Part shown: positions 26,301-33,925 of the stretch, one piece after another | Layout of the letters: each line of letters opens with the position of its first letter | Numbering within the stretch: position 1 is the stretch's first letter | Assembly: GCA_964538085.1 (NCBI GenBank) | Contig: CAZIDF010000006.1 | Location: 1 to 64,000 of the forward strand | Source of the DNA: G020348385 sp964538085 | Lineage (GTDB): Bacteria > Acidobacteriota > Aminicenantia > Aminicenantales > Aminicenantaceae | Length of the DNA stretch: 64,000 nucleotides | Direction of reading: 5' to 3' | Made by a program: the position numbers and the translations under genes | Notes under the pieces: generated by a model | What the model was told of the DNA's origin: nothing | Seen by the model: only the letters and a program-made list of their open reading frames with translations | The model's database searches: none

Positions 26301-29026
26301 TGCGTTTCGATGACCGTATCCACGGTCTCGGTTATCCATCGGAACCTTCCTCCGATCCCCGATTTTCTCACCGAGTTCCACTCCCGCTTGATAAGTTTCA
26401 TTTCGATCTTTTGTCCTGGATCGACTTGGCCTTCAGGATCGACAGTGATGGCCCGAACGGTCAATTCTTCTCCTTTGGTCAGGAAGGACGTGCTGGGCTG
26501 CAATCCGATGTAATACTCTCCCAAGTGAACCATAGTTTGGATGCGGCTGGAAATGCTGCGCCTGCTCGGTCCTTGGACAGTGGCTTCCAGCGAGGCAAAC
26601 ACCGAGTTTTTTTCCTCTCCTCGTTCCAGCTTGGCTGATATTTTGAACTTTCCATCCTTGTCCAGTTCAGACTCTCCTGAGGAGAGAAGCCGGCTGTCTT
26701 CCTGTCCGTATCGTTCCCACCGGTCTATTTGGTTGCCGAAAACAAAACCTTTGTGTCCGGGCGGCGCATAATAGGCTTGGTTGAGCCGCAGATGCCACGC
26801 GACTTTTTGCGAGGCCATGGCTCCTCCGAAAAGATAGCTGGCTCTCACATCGGCACCGTATATGTCGCCGAAGATATAATCGTCTTGGGTGGACCTTAGA
26901 TGAACCTCGAATTCTGCGGGCCTAAAGGCCTCGACCCGGAAAGATGAATAGAGATAGGATTCCCGGTCGCCTTTAGCCACTGGTGGAATGGTCACCTTGA
27001 TCGGGTATGTCCCGAGAGAGGCTTCTGCTGAGGTTTCCAGATCCAGGTCAAAAGAACTGTAAGCATCGAGACCCACTTTTTTCTTCAACTGGCTTTTGTT
27101 GAAAGGATCCAGGACCTCGCATTCCACCTGGTCGATCTCCAGAGTTTTCCACTCGCTTTTTTCGCGTTTACGGATGATGCCTTTGATATGGACCGTTTCT
27201 CCGGCCCTGTACAGGCCTCTTTCGGTGAAAACATAACCCTGGATCTCGACAGGTTTGGGATTCCACTCGAACGGGATGTCGAACTGGTATGGGGACAGGC
27301 CCGTGTCCCATTCTGAGCTGATAAAGGCGAAGTCCTCTCCTTTGGTGGCGAAGATCCATTGCTGAGGCTGGGACCATTCGCTTTTGCTCTCGATCCCCAG
27401 GGCCTTCCATCCGGGTGATTCGGCAATTCCTTTTGCGTCGGTTTTTCCCCGCCAATAGATTTTATTGGAATCATCCCTGATCTCGATCGCGACTTCGGGT
27501 ACGGGTTTGCCCGATCGAAGCTCGGTGACCCAGATGAGATTGTTTTCCGGCGAGAACTTAGCTGTGAGGCCCAGTTCTGTGACCTGGAGCATAGCCTTGG
27601 GGTACCGGCTCCATTCGTCCTCGAGAAGAGTGTCTATCTGAAGAAAAAGGGTCCCGTATTTTTCTGGAAAAAGTTCTCTCAATCTGAGGGGGAAAACATC
27701 CCTTTTGTTCCGTGTGATCGGCAGTCTTTCTTTTTTTTGAACGCTGAAAAAGTTTTTTCTGCTAAACTTTTCGCTGGAACGGAAGATCTTTTGATCGGCA
27801 AGAAGGGGAAGAATGTCTTCCTTGGATAAGGGGGTCGCTTCGACCATAATTTCCGGGGTATTGACAACATACAGAGGATAATTCAAGTCGCTGTAAGCTT
27901 CCACGATCCTGTGCCTGGTGTTCATGGAAAAGGAGGCAGGATACGGGGCTGTGACAAATTCCTGCTCGATATCTTCAGGGAGCTTGTTCCCGAAGACATC
28001 CTGGAGTTCCGCTTCTATCCTCACCTTGTATTTAGTTTCAGGCTGGAGAGGTAGGTTAATCCATATCGTGGAATCCGATTGCTCCCATTCGGAGTAATAA
28101 TCGGGGATAGCGACCATCGGTTCAAAATGGATTTTTTGGACAAATGTGTTGTAAGGGATGGGATTGGAAAAGGAAAATTTCAAGGAATCGCGCGGGTTGT
28201 GATTGTCACCGGCATCTAAAGAAATAAATGTAAAAGTCGAGTAGGTTTCAAAATGGAACGTGACGGGTTTTTCCAGGCCCAGAGTTCCCTGCCTGCCAGG
28301 AAGGCCTTCGGCTATTTCCACGATGTACCGGGAATCCGGGAGGAGTTTTTCTTTTGGCTGGAGAAGCAAAGTGTATTCTGGAGGAGATTCGATCCCGTTT
28401 TCTTCGAGCAGGTCTGTGCCGGGAACTTTAATGGAAAATTCGATCGGGACTCCGGCGGCATCCTTCTCGGCTTTTTTAAAGGCAAAATGGGATTTGGATT
28501 TTTGGATGGGCTGGTTGAATACCAGCAGAATTTCTGTGTCTGGCCTCAACCATTTTTGTTCATGGCGGGGAAAGTGATGGAGGAGGCGAGGCCGGAGAGT
28601 CTGGAATGTCCAGGAAAAATTTTCCTTCAAAATAAAACCATCCAGGGCTTTTGTGCCGGCAGGAATGGTCGCTCTTATTTCTGTTGCAAAGGGAAAGATC
28701 TTATCCGGCGTGAAGGACAGGGTTTTGGGATTGAGCCAGCGGTATTTTCCGGCGAAAGAAGGTTCTAGCTGTATCAGTTCTGATCCACGACCCTCAGACA
28801 GGGCTTCCAGGGGAATAATGGGATGATCGAAAATGACCACGAGCGAGTCGTATTCGTGGGGAGCCTCTGTGCTGCCCTTAGGGCTGGCATAGGTGACCTT
28901 CAGGTCCCCTGCCTGAGCCATCTCCGCTGGTGAGGCCTCCGTTTCTTTTTTAGATTTGCATCCCAGAGGAAAAAGCAAAATAATCGGGATTAAAACGGTA
29001 AAAAATAAGGTGAGCCTTTTTTTCAT
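23360..29026 (-). CDS. Bacterial alpha-2-macroglobulin lipoprotein with thioester
   Basis: About 1888 residues. The start at 29026 is preferred over 29119 because AAGAGGT lies seven bases before it and the protein then opens with a lipoprotein signal (MKKRLTLFFTVLIPIILLFPLGC). The family is an inner-membrane-anchored protease trap. It contains Ig-like MG domains, a bait region, and PYLCLEQRISS with the thioester Cys near residue 1403, within the toroidal helical (TED) domain (ENGGFGLWPDSPHDSPFNSC). FRFTAYWNPSLNTDEEGNA is the conserved segment after the bait region. It is co-transcribed with pbpC directly downstream. The promoter should lie between 29027 and repeat B2. Confidence 0.92.
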   Translation of the reverse strand: MKKRLTLFFTVLIPIILLFPLGCKSKKETEASPAEMAQAGDLKVTYASPKGSTEAPHEYDSLVVIFDHPIIPLEALSEGRGSELIQLEPSFAGKYRWLNPKTLSFTPDKIFPFATEIRATIPAGTKALDGFILKENFSWTFQTLRPRLLHHFPRHEQKWLRPDTEILLVFNQPIQKSKSHFAFKKAEKDAAGVPIEFSIKVPGTDLLEENGIESPPEYTLLLQPKEKLLPDSRYIVEIAEGLPGRQGTLGLEKPVTFHFETYSTFTFISLDAGDNHNPRDSLKFSFSNPIPYNTFVQKIHFEPMVAIPDYYSEWEQSDSTIWINLPLQPETKYKVRIEAELQDVFGNKLPEDIEQEFVTAPYPASFSMNTRHRIVEAYSDLNYPLYVVNTPEIMVEATPLSKEDILPLLADQKIFRSSEKFSRKNFFSVQKKERLPITRNKRDVFPLRLRELFPEKYGTLFLQIDTLLEDEWSRYPKAMLQVTELGLTAKFSPENNLIWVTELRSGKPVPEVAIEIRDDSNKIYWRGKTDAKGIAESPGWKALGIESKSEWSQPQQWIFATKGEDFAFISSEWDTGLSPYQFDIPFEWNPKPVEIQGYVFTERGLYRAGETVHIKGIIRKREKSEWKTLEIDQVECEVLDPFNKSQLKKKVGLDAYSSFDLDLETSAEASLGTYPIKVTIPPVAKGDRESYLYSSFRVEAFRPAEFEVHLRSTQDDYIFGDIYGADVRASYLFGGAMASQKVAWHLRLNQAYYAPPGHKGFVFGNQIDRWERYGQEDSRLLSSGESELDKDGKFKISAKLERGEEKNSVFASLEATVQGPSRRSISSRIQTMVHLGEYYIGLQPSTSFLTKGEELTVRAITVDPEGQVDPGQKIEMKLIKREWNSVRKSGIGGRFRWITETVDTVIETQKVKTTIQAQEVRFIPEKAGFYLLEAEGKDRRGNTVITKTYFYVTGTDYIPWEREDEDIVELIPDSANYRPGDVAKILVKSPYERANALITVEREFVLHTEVREIIGSSSQIEIPIRSEHLPNVYVSVLLVQGRTTPKVTDNTQDLGKPSFKLGYAKLNVDPAEKRLAVEILDLAQTYKPGEEVTLGIKVKDWKGNGTRANMALAVVDVGVLNLIGYQTPDPFSDFYSHKPLAVNTSDSRPFVLEQLTFGEKGEDVAGGLGEAMKAGFAPALSEIELRGDFRFTAYWNPSLNTDEEGNAHVTFQLPDNLTTFRVMAVAQTQDSRFGRSENHFKVTKPLLLQASLPRFARVGDTFSGGIVVHNQTTEESAVVLECKAKGILLIEEKDTQNISLAPGESQEVLFAFKVEKPGKAELEFRAQMGEDTDGLEISFPLQLPRPTETVALHGETTEPAEETIRIPEEVYPEESRMAFMASASALSGLGESVDFLTHYPYLCLEQRISSILPYIVAEDLLSDFKLSSLSPSEMKDHIQKNLEEIKEYQRENGGFGLWPDSPHDSPFNSCYAAFALAKAKEAGFSVDEQSIDRLIPYLKTMTRGRLDKQNYPYGQKTWKTIQAYALYALALFNQPEPSFAEQLFIQRETLSLFGKTLLLKALNKGKGSINAQNTLIQELMNKAKVSPTAAHFEDDEGREGRWIYSSNNRTSALILQGLLDVGTENPLLSSVARWLVEKRKAGTWATTQDNFYVFYALSEFYRKYEKIEPDFKIAVSLAGKELLVESFSMRNKVVKKESGLSELAPGKTVTLKIDKRGEGRLYYQTRLSYAPKQEMAAIDQGFSVVKDVTTLDGKPLESIRAGMLAVVTLKVILPQESLFVVLEDPLPAGFEAVNPAFLTESEEQQKRLEVLSGSSGWQRWWQGFNHIEMHDDRVLLFADSLTPGIHTHRYLVRALTYGSFSAPGTKIEEMYTPEVFGRSNEITIKIIK

Positions 29027-29395
29027 TTTTATTACCTCTTCGTTTTTTGAGGTATACCACACAGCAGCGCTCGAATCAATCGCATCCGCATCAAGAAGTT
29101 CCCCCAATTTGCTCCTCATTTTGCTTTATTGCCGAACGGATCAGGTCAGCTGATTCGAAAACGCGCAGAATTTGCCCCAGCGAGTCAAATTCTGCGAAGA
29201 ACCCTGCCCGCTCAGCCTCCCAACGGTTTTCTCTATCAGCTGACCTGATCCGTTCGGCAATAACGAATTCCGCTTGCGTTTCCATGCCTCTGATTGATAT
29301 GGGGTCGTTTGGGAATGGTTTTGCTCATTGCAGCCTGTTTTTTTTACAAAATATTTGTGAGAGCAATAAAGTATAGGAAATGAGGAGAAAGAATA
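29027..29395. other. Divergent intergenic region holding structured repeat B2
   Basis: This is the spacer between the alpha-2-macroglobulin start and the small zinc-ribbon gene. It holds the family B element (29126-29263). Otherwise I see no gene; an open frame across the element on the minus strand (29091-29285) is a by-product of the palindrome. Confidence 0.6.
29126..29263. repeat. Structured repeat family B, copy B2
   Basis: Arms 29126-29154 and 29235-29263 are a perfect 29-base inverted repeat. Inside is a hairpin GCAGAATTT (29165-29173)/AAATTCTGC (29187-29195) whose loop contains CCCCAGCGAG (29175-29184), followed by CGAAGAACCCTGCCCGCTC (29195-29213). Both features match B1 at 20 kb, at the same relative order, while the arms are unrelated apart from the AGCTGA/TCAGCT inner ends. 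Confidence 0.8.
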
Positions 29396-29572
29396 ATGCA
29401 AGTTGTCGAAAAAAATGATGTCACCCCGATCTGCCCCCATTGCAACACCCCGCTTACGGCAATCGCTTTCCGTGAACTGCGGGCATTTTTGGGCAGACGT
29501 TATATCTACTTTTGCCCCCATTGCCAAAAAGTTTTGGGAGTAACTCACAGGAAAGGCTTCTGGATGGGGTAA
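29396..29572 (+). CDS. Small zinc-ribbon protein (58 residues)
   Basis: A short gene supported by GAGGAG eight bases before its ATG and by two CPHC motifs: TPICPHCNTPLTAIAF and YIYFCPHCQKVLGVTH. Four Cys and nearby His fit a single zinc-ribbon fold. The function is unknown; such small ribbons often bind nucleic acid or a protein partner. Its 3' end overlaps the convergent NTF2-like fragment by 28 bases. It is not conserved enough for me to name a family. Confidence 0.7.
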   Translation: MQVVEKNDVTPICPHCNTPLTAIAFRELRAFLGRRYIYFCPHCQKVLGVTHRKGFWMG

Positions 29573-29745
29573 TCGGGAAAAAGCACAAAATATTCGGCCC
29601 AGTTTTTCCCCATCCTCTGCTTTCCTGCATATGTATTGTCTTGCGCATCGATAAACACATGATCGTCGGAGAGAGAATGAGTGATACTGTCGACATCATG
29701 GGCATTGATGCTGTTTATGAATTCCAAAACCGTCTTTTTATGCAT
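29545..29745 (-). pseudogene. NTF2/SnoaL-like protein, C-terminally truncated
   Basis: The 66 residues HKKTVLEFINSINAHDVDSI...SDDHVFIDAQDNTYAGKQRM...FPDYPIQ match the first half of a SnoaL/NTF2-like (ketosteroid-isomerase-like) domain, which is normally ~120 residues. The frame stops right after the helix-strand segment YFVLFPDYPIQKPFL, so the sheet that completes the cone fold is missing. The downstream bases code for the zinc ribbon on the other strand. It is probably a decayed remnant, although a short functional protein cannot be excluded. Confidence 0.5.
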
Positions 29746-29779
29746 CGAATCCTCCGGAAGTGTTATCCTTTTCTTTCAC

Positions 29780-30493
29780 CTAGACAGGTGGCTTATCCAG
29801 GCTCAAAAAGATCACCAAAAAAGCCGTGGTGTCATACAGCCCGTGCATCAGGATGGGAACCCAGAGGTTCCGGCCGCTTCCCAGATAAAACAGAGCGTAC
29901 AGAAGCCCCACGATACCGAGGAGGATCACACCGGATATGCCTTGGTAAGTGTGACCGATACCGAACAGGATGGAATTGATGATACAGGCGAGAATCCAGC
30001 CTCCATTCTTGTTCCCCCAAACACGTGCCAGGGTATTCATCAGATACCCGCGGAAGATCAGCTCTTCTCCGAAGGCGGCCAATGTCCAGACAACAAGGAG
30101 TCCAAAGATGAGGGCCGGCACGTTCCCCCGCAACACATCGAAAGGAGTTCTGTTCACCGGATGGCCGGTAAGCCGAATGACAACAGGCATGCTGAGACGG
30201 ACCACGATAAAGATTGTAATCAGGCCTCCGACAGCAAGGAAAATCGTCTGGGGCCAACTCTTAGGCCTTTTCATCCCGAATTCGTGCCAACTGCTCTGGC
30301 GGAACCATAGGACCAAGCGGATAAGACTCAGCGCTAACAGGACACTTGCAAGAGTCAGCAAAGCGCTCCGGGTGTTATTTCCCCACCACAACAATAATCC
30401 TGAAACGAAAAATATAAATACCAGAATGGCCAGTTCTATTAGGGGATTTTTTAAGAATGTCAGTTTGATTGTTTTGTTCTCAAGATCGCCCAT
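29780..30493 (-). CDS. CPBP family intramembrane metalloprotease (CAAX protease)
   Basis: A 237-residue membrane protein with about seven hydrophobic segments. The CPBP/Abi motifs are present: AAFGEELIFRGYL (Glu143, Glu144, Arg148), FGIGHTYQG (His181) and PILMHGLYDTT (His217). Family members cleave prenylated or membrane-bound substrates; in bacteria they serve in bacteriocin self-immunity or unknown processing. It is a single gene. Its start faces the 507-base spacer with repeat A1. Confidence 0.88.
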   Translation of the reverse strand: MGDLENKTIKLTFLKNPLIELAILVFIFFVSGLLLWWGNNTRSALLTLASVLLALSLIRLVLWFRQSSWHEFGMKRPKSWPQTIFLAVGGLITIFIVVRLSMPVVIRLTGHPVNRTPFDVLRGNVPALIFGLLVVWTLAAFGEELIFRGYLMNTLARVWGNKNGGWILACIINSILFGIGHTYQGISGVILLGIVGLLYALFYLGSGRNLWVPILMHGLYDTTAFLVIFLSLDKPPV

Positions 30494-31000
30494 CGCTTAT
30501 TCATCTATAACATTCTTCTGGATTATGCAAGTTCAACATGGAACACGGAAGCATTTCAATTGCGATGCCAAACAGCTTTTAGGGATGCTTTTGCTTCCGT
30601 GAAGATTTTTAACGCCATTCCATCACCGCCCTTCTCGGCGGCTCCGAACTGCGCACGTTAACACCCAAACTTTTCTACTATAGCCTTTGTTCCCCTGCTT
30701 GCCTTCGACTCTATTCCCTTAGCGTAGTCGTGCTCAATACAACATCGCCGTCTGACTGCGTCAGATCTCCTCGAAGAACGGTTGTAATGGCAAATCTTCA
30801 ATGGTCGCTTCAGCCATCCCTAAAAGCCCCTTCTATCACGGAAATATAAATCTTTCATGGAGCAATCGTATAAATTCATGGCTCATTGATCCAAAAAAAA
30901 TGTGAATTAACGCCAGAATTGGTGCCGGATAAATCAGCCGCTCTGTTGACTTTTTCGGTTCCAGGGCCTAGCATGAAAATAAGGGAACAGATGGCCAAAT
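30494..31000. other. Divergent intergenic region holding structured repeat A1
   Basis: No coding gene is supported here between the CAAX protease start and the TPR frame. It contains repeat A1 (30575-30827). An 18-codon frame from the ATG at 30973 overlaps the start of the TPR gene in another frame and could be the remains of that gene's true N-terminus. Confidence 0.6.
30575..30827. repeat. Structured repeat family A, copy A1
   Basis: Outer stem 30575-30587/30815-30827 (13 bp, perfect), an asymmetric internal loop, then inner stem 30600-30608/30792-30800 (9 bp, perfect). The core has hairpins CCGCC/GGCGG (30626-30641) and TCTGAC-TGC-GTCAGA (30751-30765). Copy A2 at 39.4 kb has both hairpins 125 bases apart exactly as here, and long identical stretches such as GCACGTTAACACCC and CAATACAACATCGCCG. 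No long frame is present. It may be a structured RNA or a mobile non-coding element. Confidence 0.8.
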
Positions 31001-31492
31001 TTGCATCAGGGATGTTATTCTGCCGTTAGCTTATACAATAGCGGGATAGAAAAATTCCATTCAGGAGACTTTGAGGGGGCTCTTGAAGACTATAATCGTG
31101 CCATAAAAATCGATTCCAATTATGCTCCTGCATACTACAATCGGGGTATTGCATATGAGAATCTAGGAGAATATGACAGTGCTCTGATGGATTATACAAA
31201 AGCCATCGAAATCGATCCCGGTTATGTGGATGCATATATTAACCGAGGATGTTTATTGGTGGAGGAAGGAGATTTCGAAGGAGCCATCAAGGACTTCACT
31301 TTTGCCATAAGAATAAATCAATACCATGCAACAGCCTATTTTAACAGAGGGAGTGCCTGGCGGGGCATAAAAGAATACAAGAATGCCATTGAAGATTTTA
31401 AAAGAGCGATGGAACTCGATCCTGCCAAAAAAGAAAAAGCATCAGCTGAAATTAAATTTTGTGAGTCTAGAATAAAAGATTTATCATTGTAA
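31001..31492 (+). CDS. TPR repeat protein (start uncertain)
   Basis: Up to 163 residues, made of about four TPRs: YNSGIEKFHSGDFEGALEDY, YNRGIAYENLGEYDSALMDY, INRGCLLVEEGDFEGAIKDF and FNRGSAWRGIKEYKNAIEDF. It is probably a protein-protein adaptor. The only start in this frame is a TTG at 31001 with no clear ribosome-binding site, and an in-frame stop lies six codons before it. An ATG at 30973 in another frame ends at 31029. The gene may be frameshifted or 5'-truncated. It is followed after 14 bases by another short, truncated frame. Confidence 0.6.
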   Translation: MHQGCYSAVSLYNSGIEKFHSGDFEGALEDYNRAIKIDSNYAPAYYNRGIAYENLGEYDSALMDYTKAIEIDPGYVDAYINRGCLLVEEGDFEGAIKDFTFAIRINQYHATAYFNRGSAWRGIKEYKNAIEDFKRAMELDPAKKEKASAEIKFCESRIKDLSL

Positions 31493-31506
31493 CGAGGAAA
31501 GGCTCA

Positions 31507-31818
31507 ATGGGATTAAAACCCCTATTTTTAGCTATCCCCTTTAGCTTCTTGTTCCATGCACATACACCAGCTTCCTTGAACTCCCAGAATAATCAGGAAA
31601 AATTGAACCAAATTTTAAACAAAACGGCAAATTATTGTGAAAGGGTCAAAAGAATTGCCCTTTATTATGTGTGCGTAGAAAATACAAAAGACAAGATTTT
31701 TTTCTATCGATCATCCCGGTCTATTAAGGAATCTCCCTACGGGGAATCAGAACTAGTGCCCTCTAGGATCCTTACTTTAAAAAGAACGCGAAATTACTAC
31801 CGTTTTCGGAGACTATAA
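31507..31818 (+). CDS. Short exported protein, probably the N-terminal remnant of a larger one
   Basis: A 103-residue frame with a good ribosome-binding site (GAGGAAAGG) and a signal peptide (MGLKPLFLAIPFSFLFHAHTPA). The mature part ILNKTANYCERVKRIALYYVCVENTKDKIFFY resembles the opening of larger exported proteins I associate with Acidobacteriota/Aminicenantes (a Cys-containing YC.R.KR.AL..VC.E pattern), but it stops after TRNYYRFRRL, without the expected C-terminal part. Treat as a truncated gene or a small secreted protein; the family match is from memory and tentative. Confidence 0.45.
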   Translation: MGLKPLFLAIPFSFLFHAHTPASLNSQNNQEKLNQILNKTANYCERVKRIALYYVCVENTKDKIFFYRSSRSIKESPYGESELVPSRILTLKRTRNYYRFRRL

Positions 31819-31963
31819 ATTTCTCCATCCCACTCCAACATTAAGATACAAATCTAATCAAGAATAAGCTGTTTTATATTCATCGGCGTTTTTTTGCCCT
31901 TCGGAGGAACCGTTTTTGCTGCATCTGGTTCGATAACTCCTGCAATTTTTTTAAAATAATCAC

Positions 31964-31992
31964 TTGACATCCTGATTAGTGTGTACTATCAT
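31964..31992 (+). promoter_or_regulatory. Sigma-70-type promoter of the sulfate transporter operon
   Basis: TTGACA (31964-31969), a 17-base spacer and TATCAT (31987-31992) form a near-consensus promoter, with the first gene starting 70 bases further on. Expected transcription start is near 31999. Confidence 0.75.
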
Positions 31993-32014
31993 CGGAGTAC
32001 TATTAGAGTGCTAT
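31983..32014 (+). promoter_or_regulatory. Candidate operator: three GTRCTAT direct repeats over the -10 region
   Basis: GTACTAT at 31983 and 31997 and GTGCTAT at 32008 are spaced 14 and 11 bases apart and overlap the -10 box and the start site. This position fits repressor control of sulfate uptake. The regulator is unknown. Confidence 0.4.
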
Positions 32015-32061
32015 AGGAGCGTCTTTGCCGTATTAATTTCTTATAAAAAATGGGGTGTCAA

Positions 32062-33093
32062 ATGAGAAAAGCCTTCATTATTTTCATCCTTCTCGCTGTC
32101 GGACTGGCAGGATGCCAGAAAAAAAACGCCCAAACAGAATCCAGCGAAATCATCCTCACTCTTGGAGCTTACACGGTTCCCAAAGAAGCCTATGAAAAGG
32201 AAATCATCCCTGCCTTTCAAAAGTACTGGCTGGAAAAAACCGGACAGTCCGTCAAATTTGAAGAATCCTACATCGCCTCCGGTGCTCAATCGAGGGCGAT
32301 AGAGGGAGGATTCGAAGCAGATATCGCTGCCCTGTCTCTAGAAATGGACGTCGAACGGCTGCGCACCACAGGTTTGATCACCCACAACTGGAAAGACAGG
32401 CCGTACAACGGATTTGTCACCCGTTCTGTCGTCATTATTGCTTTTCGTGAAAACAATCCAAAGAACATCTCCGGCTGGAACGACCTTGCCCAGCCTGATG
32501 TCAGTGTCTTGTACCCCAATCCGAAAACATCGGGAGGGGCCATGTGGGATGTGTTGGCCATATATGGCGCCGGCCTTAAACTTAGCGAGCAACAGACTGG
32601 ACGGCCCAATCCCGATGCGGCAAAACAGCTTCTCAAATCAATTCAGAGAAACGTCAAGGTCATGGATAAATCAGGAAGGGCTTCGGTCACCACATTCGAG
32701 AACGGCATCGGCGATGCGATCGTCACCTATGAAAATGAAGTTCTTCTTCGTGGGAAACAAGGCCGCGAATTTCCTTATGTCATTCCCGAAGCCACCATCC
32801 TCATCGAAAATCCCATTGCCGTCATTGACAAGAATGTCGACAAACATCAAAACCGCGAGGCTGCTGAGGCTTTTGTCGATTTCTCCCTATCTCCCCCATC
32901 TCAAAGGGCGTTTGCCCGCTACGGTTTCAGACCTGTGGACCAGAATGTTGCCGAAGAGTTTGCCCAAACTTTTCCTCAGCCGAAGCATCTCTTTGATATC
33001 AGCTACTTCGGAGGTTGGGACAACGTTTTCGAAACCATCTTCGGCCCGGCCGGCATATGGACAAAAATCATAGAAGAACTTGGCCGTGAGTAA
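32062..33093 (+). CDS. sbp: Sulfate/thiosulfate ABC transporter, substrate-binding lipoprotein
   Basis: A ~343-residue periplasmic binding protein. The ATG at 32062 begins a lipoprotein signal (MRKAFIIFILLAVGLAGC). Sbp/CysP features: ILTLGAYTVPKEAYEKEIIPAF at the first strand, SYIASGAQSRAIEGGFEADI (the SGxQ ligand loop), LYPNPKTSGGAMWDVLAIYG and VTTFENGIGDAIVTYENEV. It captures sulfate or thiosulfate and delivers it to the CysTW permease encoded next. First gene of the operon, with a strong promoter ~70 bases upstream. Confidence 0.92.
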   Translation: MRKAFIIFILLAVGLAGCQKKNAQTESSEIILTLGAYTVPKEAYEKEIIPAFQKYWLEKTGQSVKFEESYIASGAQSRAIEGGFEADIAALSLEMDVERLRTTGLITHNWKDRPYNGFVTRSVVIIAFRENNPKNISGWNDLAQPDVSVLYPNPKTSGGAMWDVLAIYGAGLKLSEQQTGRPNPDAAKQLLKSIQRNVKVMDKSGRASVTTFENGIGDAIVTYENEVLLRGKQGREFPYVIPEATILIENPIAVIDKNVDKHQNREAAEAFVDFSLSPPSQRAFARYGFRPVDQNVAEEFAQTFPQPKHLFDISYFGGWDNVFETIFGPAGIWTKIIEELGRE

Positions 33094-33925
33094 TCATCTT
33101 TTTTCGAAAATCTCCAACCATAGAGGCGACCTTGTGCTCCGCAGTCTTTCCTTCTTCTACATAGGACTGCTGCTCCTCCTTCCTATCATCGCCATTTGTT
33201 CAGAGGCGTTCAAAGGAGGAATGACCGACCTCTGGACAAATATCACCTCCCCTCAAGCTCTCTATTCGCTCAAGCTGACTATTCTGACTGCCGCCCTTAT
33301 GGTTATTCTGAACGTCGTTACCGGCATAGCCACGGCCTGGGTTCTTGTCCGTTACAATTTTCCCCTGAAAAACTTGATGAACGCCCTTATCGATCTTCCC
33401 TTTGCCATTCCAACTGTCGTCACAGGAATCATGCTCGTTGCCCTTTATGGGCCCAACAGCCTGATCGGTAGTTTTTTAGGTCGCCGGGGAATCGAGATCA
33501 TCTTCGCTAAGCCGGGGATCATCCTGGCTCTTCTTTACGTGAGTTTTCCCTTTGTGGTCCGTGCCGTTCAACCCGTTCTGCATGAGATGGAGAAGGAGAT
33601 GGAAGAGGCGGCGATAACGCTTGGAGCAGGCCCGTTTACGGTCTTTCGCCGAATCGTCCTGCCTACCCTCATGCCGGCTGTCCTGACAGGGGCGGCTCTG
33701 TCCTTCAGCCGGGCCATCGGGGAGTTCGGATCCATCGTCATCGTTTCGGGAAATATTCCTTTCAAAACACAAGTGGCATCTGTTTATATCTACGGCGAGC
33801 TGGAAAGCTATAATACTCAAGGGGCTCTGGGGCTATCTGTGGTCCTTCTTGTATGTTCTTTCCTTATCCTGATTCTGCTGAACGGTATGCAGATGTGGAG
33901 CCGAAAACATGAAGAATTCAATTGA
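33086..33925 (+). CDS. cysT: Sulfate ABC transporter permease CysT
   Basis: A ~279-residue inner-membrane protein with six helices. A GTG at 33086, overlapping the sbp stop, is the likely start; a TTG at 33080 is possible. The conserved cytoplasmic loop EEAAITLGAGPFTVFRRIVLP contacts the ATPase. FSRAIGEFGSIVIVSGNIPF is the CysT/CysU signature near the C-terminus. It pairs with CysW, whose start lies 17 bases before this gene ends. Confidence 0.92.
   Translation: MSNHLFSKISNHRGDLVLRSLSFFYIGLLLLLPIIAICSEAFKGGMTDLWTNITSPQALYSLKLTILTAALMVILNVVTGIATAWVLVRYNFPLKNLMNALIDLPFAIPTVVTGIMLVALYGPNSLIGSFLGRRGIEIIFAKPGIILALLYVSFPFVVRAVQPVLHEMEKEMEEAAITLGAGPFTVFRRIVLPTLMPAVLTGAALSFSRAIGEFGSIVIVSGNIPFKTQVASVYIYGELESYNTQGALGLSVVLLVCSFLILILLNGMQMWSRKHEEFN

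Noticed and set aside
25616..26638. 340-codon plus-strand frame
   Set aside because: Antisense to the alpha-2-macroglobulin gene; the macroglobulin motifs are clear and the antisense frame has no recognisable domain.
29091..29285. Minus-strand 64-codon frame across repeat B2
   Set aside because: Both palindrome arms are translated in it; the similar region of B1 has stops and a frame shift, so it is not a conserved coding region.
30575..30827. Integron attC site or gene-cassette array
   Set aside because: There is no integrase or cassette array, the element is larger than usual attC sites and typical GTTRRRY/RYYYAAC boxes were not found at the ends.
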